NCBI GenBank assembly: GCA_944474755.1
Contig: OX104114.1
Location: 45,263,070 to 45,327,069, forward strand
Length of the DNA: 64,000 nt
Origin: Limnoperna fortunei
Taxonomy: Eukaryota; Mollusca; Bivalvia; Mytilida; Modiolidae
Reading direction: 5' to 3'
Positions 1 through 11,351 of the stretch are shown here, one piece after another (position 1 is the stretch's first letter; each line of letters starts with the position of its first letter). The notes under the pieces were generated by a model that was given only the letters and a program-made list of their open reading frames with translations, searched no databases and was not told the DNA's origin. Position numbers and translations under genes: made by a program.

Positions 1-1188
1 TATGCTCACCAAGCGAACAAAGTACAGGAAAAAACGGATAATACTATGAAAAGTCAAGTGGAACCTCAACAATCAGTGCAATTTAGAAGTGAAAAACAAG
101 AAACCGTGTCCGGTTATGTAGAAAACGAAACCAATTATGTCGTCCATACCAAACATATTAATGGAAGAGAAACGGAATCAAATTTCCCTCCTCGACTATT
201 GACTATACCGGAAACGATGGATTATAACAGCAAAGATAACGCAATTAAGAACGCAGATCATGAGGTTGCCGCCACGACTACGGAAACAGCTGTGGATCAA
301 TCAATGCTTCAGTTGGCTTTAGAAGAGGGAACTTTGCCTAATATTGGAAGAACGATCTACAAAGGACTTGATAATATTACAAGTAGTGATTCAAATTTAC
401 AACCTATATCAAGTATTCTTCCAAAACAGAATTTAATTGAATTTGGTAGTACAAACAAAGCTGTGTATGATGCTATGAATAATACCAGTGTTGAATCTAC
501 TAATCAGAACAATTCAAATAGACCAATAGCGCAAGGCATAAGTAATAAGGAACTAGATGAAAAACAAAACGGCGAACCAAATGAACATGGAAAGAGCCAA
601 AGTAAAACATTCGTCACCAAAATCGTCAGCCAAAATCCTGATTTGCTGGCAGCCAATATGAAATTGGAGAAACATAACACTTCCATTATATCAAATTATG
701 AAAATATTCGAAATACAGAAATACTAATGCCACTTCAAAATCAAATATTGCAAACTAGCGAAAAAGAGCTAGATTCTTATAATCATAAGGTGAGTATAAT
801 ACACGAAAAAACTGCTAATATCATGAACAGTCAAATGGAACCACAACATTTAGTGCCGTTTGGGAGTGGAAAAAAGGAAAACACGTCCGGTAACGTGAAA
901 AGCGAAACCAATTTTGTTGTCCATACTAAACAAGCCAAACATAATAATGAAAAAGAAACGGAACCAAACTTTTCTCCTCGATTATTGACCATACCAGAAA
1001 CAGAAGATTCTTGCATCGAAAATACCATGATTAATAATTCAGCAATTAAACCAAAAGCTACAAAACTAAAATCAAAATCTTCGAATGATTTTGACAGTAA
1101 AATTAAAGAATTTGGATTAAACAAAAATAGAAAAAAATCCCCAATTGCAAACAAAACGTGGCTGTATCCAGATTTTATGTCCCAATGA
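1..1188 (+). CDS. 3' end of an unrecognised repetitive protein gene
   Basis: The frame is open from base 1 to a TGA at 1186-1188, so this is the last exon, or part of it, of a gene that begins upstream. The first ATG in the window is at 46, but the 15 codons before it are also open and resemble the start of the second repeat, so it need not be the true start. From the ATG the protein is 380 residues, hydrophilic and rich in Asn, Glu, Lys and Ser, with no membrane segment or signal peptide. Residues about 1-60 and 260-320 are a direct repeat, sharing stretches such as NFPPRLLTIPET / NFSPRLLTIPET and NYVVHTK / NFVVHTK, with a period of about 259 residues. I recognise no domain. An AATAAA follows the stop, which supports a real 3' end. 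Function unknown. Confidence 0.6.
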   Translation, partial: YAHQANKVQEKTDNTMKSQVEPQQSVQFRSEKQETVSGYVENETNYVVHTKHINGRETESNFPPRLLTIPETMDYNSKDNAIKNADHEVAATTTETAVDQSMLQLALEEGTLPNIGRTIYKGLDNITSSDSNLQPISSILPKQNLIEFGSTNKAVYDAMNNTSVESTNQNNSNRPIAQGISNKELDEKQNGEPNEHGKSQSKTFVTKIVSQNPDLLAANMKLEKHNTSIISNYENIRNTEILMPLQNQILQTSEKELDSYNHKVSIIHEKTANIMNSQMEPQHLVPFGSGKKENTSGNVKSETNFVVHTKQAKHNNEKETEPNFSPRLLTIPETEDSCIENTMINNSAIKPKATKLKSKSSNDFDSKIKEFGLNKNRKKSPIANKTWLYPDFMSQ

Positions 1189-1233
1189 TTTTTCTTGTTA
1201 TAGTTCATTGACCTATCAACGTTCTGAACTCAA

Positions 1234-1239
1234 AATAAA
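1234..1239 (+). terminator. poly(A) signal
   Basis: AATAAA lies 46 bases after the stop codon of the preceding ORF and is followed by a T-rich tract, as expected for a cleavage and polyadenylation region. Confidence 0.45.
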
Positions 1240-1299
1240 TTGTATTTTTTTAATTTTATAAAAGTTTTAATGTTATGTTTTAATAAATTAATACAGTTT

Positions 1300-1965
1300 T
1301 TAAAAGTCACCGGGTTGAGTGGAATACAGGTTTTACTTGTTAAGGGGAAGATCATTAACATATGTATTTTAGGATTAATAGGAACATGTAATACTAGGGC
1401 AGTATTTTAAGGTTATGGAGTATAAGACTAGGAAAATATGTAAGACAGTACTTTAAAGTTACGATGTAGAATCAAGAACATATTTATTTCACTGTATTCA
1501 AATAAAAGAATGAAAATATAAGGTTTCATGAATCATGCCTTATATAGTGTCTGAAAATGGCCTAATTTAGAATTTGGGTTAGGAATCGGGACATAAACGG
1601 GGAATATCTAAACTCCAATGGTACACAGAATTAAATGAGTAAGTATGGGGATATAATCGAAACCAAAAACGCAATAAAATTAAATACGCAGATTTGGGAT
1701 AGAGTAACCAAGACAAAAACAGTATACCCATGGTGCAAATACACGCAATTTTAAAGTTCTGTTCCAGTTTAAGTAATCAGAACACAACACTTCAAATTGC
1801 ACAAACATCAACAGCAAGTGACAAATCTCTGTTCATTCACCAAAAGACCTAGCGAATAACCTCGCCATTTTTTAGTTAATCTGACAAATCACAAAAACTG
1901 TAATAGGATTATTACGGCAGTAAAGTTCAGCCTATTATACACAAGAACCTACAACTCCTCACATA
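1300..1965. other. AT-rich intergenic DNA, nothing recognised
   Basis: No coding signature, tRNA-like sequence or clear repeat is visible in this stretch. Confidence 0.5.
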
Positions 1966-1973
1966 TTTTCGAT

Positions 1974-2200
1974 TTTAGGACCTGTCACGACTGCTTCCAG
2001 GTTTTGAACCCTGTTTGTTAGTTTAAACAAAAATAAAAACACCATTAAATTAATAACATCTTTTTTCATTTTGTTAAATTTACAACCGAAAAATAAGATT
2101 CGAAACGCCTAAATCGATTTAACCAATCATAAGTTTGCAGGTGGAGCTATCGTCGAGTTTAGGACCTGTCATGGCTGCTTCCAGGTTTTGAACCCTGTTT
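1974..2200 (-). repeat. Pair of SINE-like B-box repeats
   Basis: A block of about 44 bases occurs twice, at 1974-2017 and 2157-2200, with a few differences. On the minus strand each contains GGTTCAAAACC, a good match to the pol III B-box consensus GGTTCRANNCC. No convincing A box is visible, so these are probably fragments of a tRNA-derived SINE. Confidence 0.4.
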
Positions 2201-2280
2201 ACTTTGTTCCTTCGTTTTATGCAATATTTTCAATAAAATAAATCAAACATAGTGCAGAATTTAAACGAATATATCAGAAT

Positions 2281-2705
2281 TAGCATTCTTTCGTAAATGG
2301 CTGATTTCTGGTACAAATGACCCAGTACAGATGAGCTCACGCGCACACATCTGTACTTGCTGCTTCATCCAATTAAGACGCCAGAAACAAGAACGTTGTT
2401 ATGGAAGCATAACAACGTTCTTGTTTGACGTTCATGTTTCCGGCGTTCTGATTGGATGTCAGAGACAATGGAGTCTAAAACAATGGAGAGTCTTTTAGCG
2501 ATGTGAAAGTCGTTGGTTTACGGAAGAAATGGGTACTTTCATGCGCCTTTGGGAAAGCCCGTGTGAACTTTCACTCGTGATAGAAATTTTTATGTCTTTT
2601 GGCTCGTTTCGCTGCGCTCCACTCGCGAAAAGACATACAATTTCTATCACTCGTCAAAGATCAACCGGTCTTTCCCAAAAACGTATGAAAGAACCTATTT
2701 ATCTA
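2281..2705. mobile_element. Compound hairpin element (MITE-like), family with copies near 29.9 and 38.3 kb
   Basis: The sequence is made of two palindromes. The first has perfect 18-base arms, AACAAGAACGTTGTTATG at 2386-2403 and its complement at 2408-2425, around a GAAG loop, nested in a wider imperfect stem. The second runs from about 2526 to 2705: the left arm (TTTGGGAAAGCCCGTG... TGATAGAAATT) is mirrored on the right (AATTTCTATCACTCGT... GGTCTTTCCCAAAAA). The same order of motifs recurs at 29917-30300 and 38252-38635. There is no transposase ORF, so it is best read as a non-autonomous DNA element. The ORF running through the second half is a by-product of the palindrome. Confidence 0.6.
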
Positions 2706-2749
2706 CAATTGGATATGAACAACGTTTATGGTAAATCAAAATATAATTT

Positions 2750-3225
2750 TACAAGTCATGCACCGTCAAAATTTGGGCTCACGGTGATACATATATTACA
2801 ATTGGAATTTCTAAATCAATGTGTAAATCGTATCTCCCCTGGCCACTGTAAAATACTGAAGATTAAAATAACACAGCACCGAACAGATAGCGGAAACGAT
2901 AACGATATTAACAACAAAATATAGACATCAACAGAAAGTGAAACTGAGACACAATTGTAAAATATCGGACAAAAACGTTGGCAACATAAATTTGAAATAA
3001 TACGGCAACACAAAATTTGACACCCCATAAGATCATTAAGAGTAAAATAAAAGATTCTCATACACAAACTATTCCATAAACGATTAAAAATGACTTTCCT
3101 TATCGAGTATCCACGAAATAGTCCCTTTGAAATTGTTTTGAAAAACAGATTGATTTTGTGTTTTTTCAAACTTTTGCATAGATTTCAAACATATATTCTT
3201 GGTTATAAATAACTGATAAACAAAA
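2750..3225. other. Intergenic, nothing recognised
   Basis: Short open frames occur on both strands, but none has protein-like composition or splice sites that support it. Confidence 0.4.
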
Positions 3226-3227
3226 TA

Positions 3228-3362
3228 TAAGGCAATTGGTTTTTTAACGGGCTCTCCTGAGATACACCGTGAGAAAGCCACTACCAAAAACCGATTGCCT
3301 TATAACGGGCTCACCTGAGATATCACAGTGAGAAGGCCACTATCAAACATCAATTGCCTTAT
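3228..3362. repeat. Two-unit tandem repeat
   Basis: Two diverged units of about 65-70 bases share AACGGGCTCTCCTGAGATA / AACGGGCTCACCTGAGATA, then GTGAGAA-GCCACTA, then ATTGCCTTAT. A further AAGGCAATTGG-type sequence precedes the first unit. Confidence 0.55.
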
Positions 3363-3371
3363 ATTCTGTAT

Positions 3372-3530
3372 TTTGATCACGTGATCTGTCAACACTGTGG
3401 TTGAGGGATCTAGTCTAATTGCAGAGTGTACTCTACTCCAACCTTAAATGACAGAGATTTCTAGTTTCCCTATCGCATGGGTACTCCAGCTTCCTCTCTC
3501 CAATATCAACAAAGTAGTGTGACAATTGTT
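3372..3530 (+). mobile_element. Diverged SINE relic, same family as at 11,352
   Basis: The order of motifs TTGATCACGTGATCTGTCAACACTG, CTACTCCAACCTTAA-TGACA and GGGTACTCCAGCTTCCTCT follows the body of the better preserved SINE at 11,352-11,600. The tRNA-like head is missing, so this copy is truncated at its 5' end. Confidence 0.5.
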
Positions 3531-3559
3531 CTTCGCAGATGTTATTTCACTCTTGAAAA

Positions 3560-5270
3560 AGGGTCTGATTAATGGTGTACATGAATGTACAAGAAGTGAA
3601 AGAGTCGCGGTACATCCTAACAACACGTGGCATGGTGTTATTTTGCTGCAATGTCATGTTCCTATTCTGTCTATTTGCTAGAAAGTTAGGTTGATCGATG
3701 TGGTCTTTGGCAGTAAGTTCGCACTGGAGATTACATCGTATGGAAAACCCAGTATAAAATATAAAAACCCATGAACATAGGGGCCTCCTTATTTTGCCTT
3801 TACATCAGTACAACACTCAATGCCTGTAATTATAACGTTCAAACAAAGAAAAAAACTGTCTTTGTATATTTTATTTTCTTTCTTGATCAACCGACTACAC
3901 TGTGTATGTTCTTGTTGCATCGCAGATCTGTACAACAATTAAACTGAACAAACTCCTGATTAAGAAAAGTCACTTTTCCCGACTCCACTATTTTACTTGG
4001 TAATGCTGTGCATGCCTATAGGAATAGAAATTTTAGAAAAACTAAATTTTGGTACCATAAATACGAAACCACCATTAATTTAATGAACGAGGGTCTAAAT
4101 GTTAGTATGTTGAACATTGACCTCAAACAATGAACTAAGAAGGAACTATCTTTCCTGTCGAAACCACCGGATAACACTTACGACATGGAATAGGAATTAA
4201 CAATATTCTAAGAAACAGTGTTGGCAGAAATATCAAAACTAAAAGTAGCTGAAGTTTATAAATACGGAAGTATTACATTTCGAAAAAGACAACCTGAATC
4301 AAAGGAAAAAGTAATAAAAAAGACATAGCAATTGTTTGGTAAGTCTGTGAGTGGTGAAACGCTAGTGGGCGAAACAAGTCACATGGGTTGTCCTATATAA
4401 GACAATTATATTTATATATATTAATGCTCAACTTTAACCGATACTGGCCCGTTGGCAATTGGAAGTTGAGGAATCAACACACCTTTGCCCCAAATTAACC
4501 TGAACTAGTTGATAGCTGACAGCAATAAACTCAAATTATTAGCACATAATAAGAAATAGTTGAATCATCAAATGAAAAAAGTACATAAATACGTCTTGTT
4601 TTTGATACCACCACTAGAATAATATTAACAATTTTATTATAAATTGAGTATTATTACATTAATATAACTTTTTGAACTGGAAGCCTGTCCCAAGAGTATT
4701 TCTTAGCTGAGATATCTTAGAGAACCAGAAAAAGTTATTTAGTCAATTCGGGCGACATTGTCATGCAAGGCGGGGAGGGGAGGCGCGTGTTATTCTTGTT
4801 TTCTTGTAGTTTTCCGTTTCATAAAGCTGAACATTAGGATAAACAGTTCAGTAAACAAATCACGTTCTTACACACAACAGTGCTGATCAACAAATATCAA
4901 AACAAATATGTTTTGTTTTGGTTATTTATTTTATTACCTTTTTTATTTGTATATATTTCTAATTAATGTTTTTTGGTTTATAATCCACAATCAGACGTCA
5001 TAGTTATTTTATGTGCTTGCACACACACTTCATTATACTATACTTCAGTTATCTATTTTAAGACAAAAGAAACTGATTCTTATATTTACAATTGGTACAT
5101 ACCATGCTGGGAATACAGTCGAGATAGTACAAACCATTGGTCAGTTTACCTGTCAAACATGACTGAAAAACACAGAATGAATAATAATTGAAATATAACG
5201 CTGGGAAGTTGTGCTGTCAAACAAGACTAAACAATAGTTGTCCAGTCAAACCACGGGGGGGGGGTGTAAC
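3560..5270. other. Intergenic DNA, nothing recognised
   Basis: AT-rich sequence with short spurious frames only. No exon-like segment or structured repeat is evident. Confidence 0.4.
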
Positions 5271-5277
5271 TTGGCAT

Positions 5278-5494
5278 AGGCGTAGCAGCCGTTACGGCGG
5301 GTACCTTTTGCAGGTACGGCATGCCGTACCAATAATTTTCAGAAATAAAAAAAAATTGTTCATATTTTTCTATTTTTATTGGTGTCTTTTGACTCTGCTC
5401 TCATCTCAAAATCTCAAATACATAGGCGTAGCAGCCGGTACGGTACGGCAGGTACGGCTTCTGCCATACCAATATCAAATGCGATGCTACGCCT
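5278..5494. mobile_element. Short element with 10-base terminal inverted repeats
   Basis: AGGCGTAGCA at 5278-5287 is matched by TGCTACGCCT at 5485-5494. A second copy of ATAGGCGTAGCAGCCG lies inside at about 5422, next to the GGTACGGCAGGTACGGC motif. The organisation suggests a non-autonomous DNA transposon with an internal partial duplication. The ORF crossing it looks like chance. Confidence 0.5.
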
Positions 5495-5499
5495 CTGCT

Positions 5500-6160
5500 T
5501 GAGATACTTTTAGGTACAGGTCTGTGGACGGAGATTTGAAAACCCACCCTATTCATATTTTTGCTGACGTTATAAAACGGGACCTAATCATACATCATGT
5601 ATATAGAATTATTAAATCAGACATATTCTTATATTTTATTACTGCACATCCCCATTGACAAAATAGTCCATTTACTTCTAAAATGATCAAGTGATGTTAA
5701 TGGAACACCTTGTTGATAAAATCACTTTAGTTTACATGGGCTTAAGATGAGAATTTAGGCATGGATATATTTATATAATTTACAACTACCTAATGATATA
5801 TTTTTCAATGAAAAAAGCTACCTTTTCATATTTTTTGGAGAGGTAAAAAAGTGACCCATTCGGGCCGCACATCCGTATTACCCTATATATACCAAATTAC
5901 CCTCCCCCCCATGTGAGTCAAACATTATTAAAAAATTCAAGTTTTATAATTAAAAATAAAGTATTGGTGAGTTGTTCTGTCATACACGATATCGCGTGGA
6001 ATAACTTGACTGTGGAAGAAAACATTGTGACGTCACAAATGTACGGACTGATATTTTATAATATCACATATTTAGTGTAAATATAGGGAAATCTGTCCAT
6101 ATAATAAAGACCGGAAATCGGTGTCAGTTATTTGCCATCAAGGGCGAATATCGAGCGAAT
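5500..6160. other. Intergenic, nothing recognised
   Basis: No gene or clear structure. A palindromic TGTGACGTCACA (CRE-like octamer core) occurs near 6030, but nothing ties it to a gene. Confidence 0.35.
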
Positions 6161-6184
6161 ATCGATATTTGACCTGGAGACATA

Positions 6185-6290
6185 TATTTAAATAGATTAC
6201 TACATGGTCATTTCCATATCAGCCATCGACCCATATCTAGGGGCTGATACCAGGGCCAATATGGAAAAAACATGTAATAATCTATAATTA
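6185..6290. repeat. Imperfect inverted repeat
   Basis: ATAGATTACTACATG at 6192-6206 pairs with CATGTAATAATCTAT at 6271-6285 (14 of 15). The inner arms, TTTCCATATCAGCC and GGCTGATA...ATATGGAAA, continue the stem. Probably a MITE fragment. Confidence 0.5.
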
Positions 6291-7330
6291 TTTGAACAAT
6301 TCGAATCAGGAATGTTCACATTGTATGGAGGCAAAAATTACATATTATTATACGACTTTAAAAATTATTGTATTTGATTGGATTAAAATGTCTATGAAGG
6401 AAGTTATATTGCACGAGATTAACCTGAAAAAGGCTTAAAATAAAACAAGCTCTCGATCCAAACACGCTGGAAAGTAATATCCTAAAAGTAGATTCCTGAA
6501 CCCTGACAGTGTCTATAAATAAATATGCATGATGCTGTCTGAATTAAATTTGACCTGAATATAATTACTATTCTCATTAAAAATATTCATATAATTATTC
6601 ATATAATAAAACATTTATCGACTTAACATGGGTTTTTTTATCAACCTTCCTAAAAATTTATTTAATTCGCCTTACGGCTCGGTAAAATATATGTTTCTTC
6701 GTGTAGATACCATTAGATGTCAACCTATGTCCAAGTCAATAATTGTATATTTTCTTATAATCGGACTATTTTATCATACCGAAAGATTGTGTATTTTGTG
6801 ATATCGCATTCTGGACATTATATGAAATAGTGATATAAAAAACAGACTCCTCTGGTTGTCAATTGTGTATTACTTTTAACGCATTCCGATTGGTTGGGTT
6901 GACGTATCTGTGACGTTGCAAAGTTTTCATATGTTCGATCTCTTCTTGTTATCTCTTATATAATTGTTTTCGGCAACGATTGACCATTTATCGCTTTTCA
7001 GATAAAAAACCATACTCTTCAATATAGTTCATGTTGTAAGTGATAAAATGGCTACTTAAATTTTAAAGAAAATATTTCATTTACAGTTTTTCGTATTTGT
7101 TAAATCCTTCAAGCTTTAAAATACATTTCTTGTACTGATCTAATAAGGAGTAGTAAAGATGTACAAAATTGTATATTAATGCGCTCTTGACCTCAAATGT
7201 CGTCGCTAGATAGGATGAGAAAGAATTGATCAGTTCAGTTTTATTTCTTGGATTATTTTATCGATTTATAGGGTATGCTTTTAGTATTTTTTTAATGCAT
7301 TCTTATCTTTGCATAATAAAATGTGGTGTG

Positions 7331-7387
7331 TTCACGTTTCTCCAACATTTGATATTTCAGGTAAAAAGTATGTTGGAGAAACGTGAA
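7331..7387. repeat. Perfect 18-base hairpin
   Basis: TTCACGTTTCTCCAACAT at 7331-7348 is repeated exactly inverted at 7370-7387, separated by a 21-base loop. No ORF or similar repeat adjoins it. Confidence 0.6.
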
Positions 7388-7389
7388 TA

Positions 7390-9260
7390 GGTAGTAGACA
7401 AACTTAATTAATTTTACCTGTAATTAAGACTACAGTAAAACATGTATAAATGAATTTTTTGTAAGCAATAACTACAGAATATAGAATATATTGTGTTTCT
7501 TTTGTTAATTAAATAGATAATTTGATAATAAAAAGGCATTTTAGATTTTGTTACGTAATATTACGTAATGTATATGTTAAAAAGACTTGTTCGGTTCAAT
7601 TTTATCATATTTATTGTGTTTTGTTTGGATTATTTACGATTGATAGAGCAAGCTTCATATCTTTTTTTTTGCATTCGTATCTTTCCATAAAAATATAGAT
7701 TGATTATAAATTTGACTTGATTGATAATTTTCAATTTTATTTCTTGGGTTATGTCAGAATTTACTTAAGCGTTGTATTTTGTATGTTGTTTTTAATCTTC
7801 ACATAATAGAATGTGAATGTATTTGTTTTTTATAGGAATTCATAAGATGATTTGATAATAAAAAATTTAAAATTTTCTAGTATTACTTAATGCATGACGT
7901 TCCCCTCGTGCATCATCATCAGCCCAACGATGAAGAAGTATTTTTAACGCGCTTGTAACCACTCATCCAGAAAGCCTTGATCTATAACTTTCAGTATTAT
8001 TTCTGGGTTATTTCATAATTTATAGGGTAGAAAATGGAACTTTTATGTACAAAATTAGTCAATCTTGAACATTAAATTTAATTTCCCTGGGTTTTGATTA
8101 TTGACGATTTCGAAATCCCAAACTCTCCAAAACCACAAAAGATATGGATTTTTATTTAATTCAAGATTTAAAAATTTTGATGTAAAACTATTTTAAAGAA
8201 GCAAGTTATGTTTAGATACCTATAGAATTAGATTAAACATACCTCTAGGATAGTATATGAAGTCCTTTAAACAAACAATAATTAAAAAAGCTAAATGAAA
8301 TTTTGAAAAATGTATATAATAATACAATAGAAAAACAACTCAGTTACATTCGAATAAAGGTGATCAACAGTTTAAATAGTTGAAAATAATTGTAGAAGTT
8401 AATAATCTCATAAATTGTTGTGCAAAAACAGACATATAATAACATGTCTCTAGCAAAAATAAGACTCTTCTTCAAATTTTTTTTGGTTTAAAGTCTGAAA
8501 ATATTATTAAGTTCTTAGAAATGTTTTGTTCATTCACATGAACGTTAGTTTGACGTTTGAAAAATTAAATTGCAAATCTTTTGAAACACTTTTAATTACT
8601 ATCTATCCCCCTTTTTTCCCACAGAAACCACGTGACGTGACTAAGAGATTTCGAAAAGGTCAATGTATTGTTATTGTGCGGTAAACATTTGTCTTTCCAA
8701 CACTTTGCTTTTTTTATTACAGTACTCTTCTCAAAGTTGAGATATTATAATCAAGACGATTATTTCTTGCCTTCCATAATCGTCTACATTTGCAACCCTT
8801 TACAGCAATTTTAAATAAAACAAATTGAAAAAAACACTATAAACCAAATCGGATACACCTGTAACATATAAATCGAAAATCTCTGGATATTGAAAACGTG
8901 GTTTTTTAGTGTAGAGGGGAAATATCAGAAATGGTAAAAACGTTGAAAAAATGGGTCAGACATGCGCATATTGTTATTTTATGAGGCAAATAAGGGTTCT
9001 ACATAAAAATATACCAGCATTAATGAAAAAAGCCGAGATTTCACAATTTGTACCCAAGCGCCTGTGCTTTTAATCGGACAACTTTGTTGATTCATTTATT
9101 GCCGATTTCCGTTTAATAACTCCAAATCACGTGCTCCAAATAACACACATGTCACTGGATACTACACAATACACGTGTATTTACGACCATAGAAGCCGAC
9201 AAAGGATCTTTAATGATGCAATCGCCGATTACCGATAAATTTAAAACGTGCATGCTTCGT
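7390..9260. other. AT-rich intergenic DNA, nothing recognised
   Basis: No exon-like frames or clear repeats. The stretch is strongly AT-rich throughout. Confidence 0.4.
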
Positions 9261-9399
9261 TCAACACTATAAAACCTTGGCGCCAAAAAAATCGCCAGAC
9301 GCAATATTTTGTCGCCAAATGAAAAAAAAAATCGCAATTGGCGACATTGGCGAAGCCCAGCGCGACCCCTGCCTTTCTAATTGTTCTTGAACAATTAGC

Positions 9400-10125
9400 C
9401 CTTTTTTTGTACATTTCGTTTAACAATTTTTTTACTACTTACTACTAGGTCTGATGTTTTTCAATTTTCAGTAACGGAGACATATTTATGAGGGTTTGCT
9501 ATTGAAAATAACGGTTTAAAGCATAGCAATCTATGATACCCACATTAAATTTAAACCGTCCTTCTAAGCCAGGTGTTCTCGGTTCACGCTTGCTCGTTAT
9601 TACTACTGATGCTAAATGTATGTAATAAGCTGGTCTACTCTTGGTCGTGATGAAGGGTTAGGCTAATTTTGTGTACAGGTCACACCCTAAAATGTCGTAA
9701 CTCAACCCCATAAAATACTCATAAGAGATGTCAAGGGTAATTAACGATTGGGATATATTGGCATGAGATATACATGATGGATTTAAACTAACCTGGTGGT
9801 TTGAAAGGAAAAGGTTAACCTTGAATAGTTTACGGACGAACGAGTGATTCAAGGCGATGGCGAGAGCTAAGGAAGGTTGTAGCCACGGGGTGCACAGTTT
9901 GCACGTGCATTCAATTTGTCAAAATAACTTGTTGGAAAACTAAAAATAATGAAAAGATAAAATTTCATTACTAAATGTTAAAAGTAAAGTAAAATACAAA
10001 AGTGTGCTGCTTCCGCGGGCTTCGCCCCCGTGCACCACTCTCCCAGACCCTTCTACGTAAATAAGTGCACTCCTGCCTACTGACCTGATTAGTGAAGTCT
10101 GCTTCAACAAATATAAGACTTATGT
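9400..10125. other. Intergenic, nothing recognised
   Basis: Small open frames on the minus strand lack protein-like composition and splice context. Confidence 0.35.
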
Positions 10126-10133
10126 TTACTTAC

Positions 10134-10351
10134 GGACCCTGACGGACACTGTTTAGCATATCTACAGGTAGTTAAATCGGATGCAAAGCGACAAGAATAA
10201 CAAACGAGGTGTTCCGAATGTGGTAATGTAGTAATAGCTCCCGTCACTTCCGATAGAGTTGGCGTTGAATTTTCCGTTACCAGCGGTAAATCAGTTGGTA
10301 CATCAGGTCTTGTCGGTAAATCAGTTGGGGCATCCGTCATTATCGGGGAAC
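10134..10351 (-). CDS. Candidate exon: Thr/Pro-rich linker plus start of a Ly6/uPAR-like Cys domain
   Basis: On the minus strand the segment is bounded by an acceptor (GCACAACAG at 10352-10360) and a strong donor (GTAAGT at 10128-10133), and is open across its whole length. It encodes a low-complexity Thr/Pro/Asp stretch with a short repeat (APTDLP / VPTDLP), then HLVCYSCRFASDLTTC followed by a further Cys. The L-x-C-Y-x-C start and the Cys spacing recall the first half of a Ly6/three-finger domain. The remaining cysteines would need another exon, which I could not find downstream on the minus strand, so the gene may be incomplete or decayed. The ATG inside this exon need not be a translation start. 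Confidence 0.4.
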
Positions 10352-10365
10352 CTGTTGTGCATTAA

Positions 10366-10885
10366 CATTTAAAATGATATGTGTGATTCGCAATAAAAAG
10401 TACTTGCGCAATTTCTGCAGCTAGTTATAAGTTTATTGTGCACATTTGAAGGCGCCCGGCGTAATTTGTACTACCTTGTTATATTTATATCAGGGAATCA
10501 TGTTTAAATCATAATTGGTTTGGAGTCGCGATGGTGTTATTGTTCTGTGTGATACATGAAAAGAAGATGTGTTGTCATTATAATCTTTACTATCATGCTG
10601 ATAGCAAGTATGTTTAGAACAGAAGCGAATTGTTACCTTTAACCTTTACATGTGCACTGATGAATCTTAAACAAGAAACTTTATAGAAAAAGTCTTTTAT
10701 GGAATATTTAAACCTTTCTTACATGTAGCAGAAAACAACTAAAAATTCATTGCAAGTTATTTTTTGCATTCTAGATCGTTTAGCAGATTCGCAGTAATAT
10801 TTAGAAAGATAACTAATTATTAAACATTATATTATGTCGTGTAATTGCAGCGACAAATAAGCAACCTTAATCGGTTGCGATAGGG
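10366..10885. other. Intergenic, nothing recognised
   Basis: AT-rich sequence with no exon or repeat signal. Confidence 0.35.
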
Positions 10886-10963
10886 AAGTACTTCCTTGGC
10901 TCATACAAATAGAGCGCTGACATTAGACCCAGAAACTGTGGGTTCAAATCCCGCGGTAACACC
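10886..10963 (+). mobile_element. tRNA-like head of a SINE (plus-strand copy)
   Basis: GGCTC...GAGC forms a D-arm-like segment and GGTTCAAATCC at 10941-10951 is a good B box, followed by a CCGCGGTAACACCA end. The anticodon arm and 5' acceptor half do not fold, so this is not a functional tRNA gene. The tail ATTTATGATTTTCACAAC is shared with the inverted neighbour. Confidence 0.5.
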
Positions 10964-10994
10964 ATTTATGATTTTCACAACGTAGACGCTGCAA

Positions 10995-11100
10995 GCCATT
11001 GTTGTGAAAGTTATCAATGGTACCAGCGGGACTCGAACCCTCAAACTCTGGGTGTGAAGTCAGCGCTCTCACCGATTGAGCTTTGTGTTTTCCGATCCCG
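10995..11100 (-). mobile_element. tRNA-like head of a SINE (minus-strand copy)
   Basis: On the minus strand it reads AGCTCAATCGGTGAGAGCGCT (A-box region), then a loop with TTCACAC, then GGTTCGAGTCC (B box, complement of 11029-11039), then GGTACCATTGATAACTTTCACAAC. The anticodon stem pairs poorly. It is a diverged sister of the copy at 10886, inverted and about 30 bases away. Confidence 0.5.
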
Positions 11101-11351
11101 TAAGTACTATTGATTATTTTCACAACAATTATACAAAATAAATGAATGAGATCAAGTTGGCAAAAGTATGGAAAGTGTTGAAAGCTTGCTAAAGAAGGTG
11201 AATTTTTGTCCTTTTGTTTTGGTTACAATGACCCTTTTCTTTTTCGAAATTTATATTTTGTTTGCAATAAATAAATATAAAAAGTCCTTCACTGTGCAAC
11301 TTGTGTGGCATTCCCCAATTCTTTCTTTAATTCCAGTTAAATAATGTTAAA

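Noticed and set aside
10886..11100. Functional tRNA genes
   Set aside because: The B boxes are good, but the anticodon and acceptor stems do not pair, so these are SINE heads or pseudo-tRNAs.
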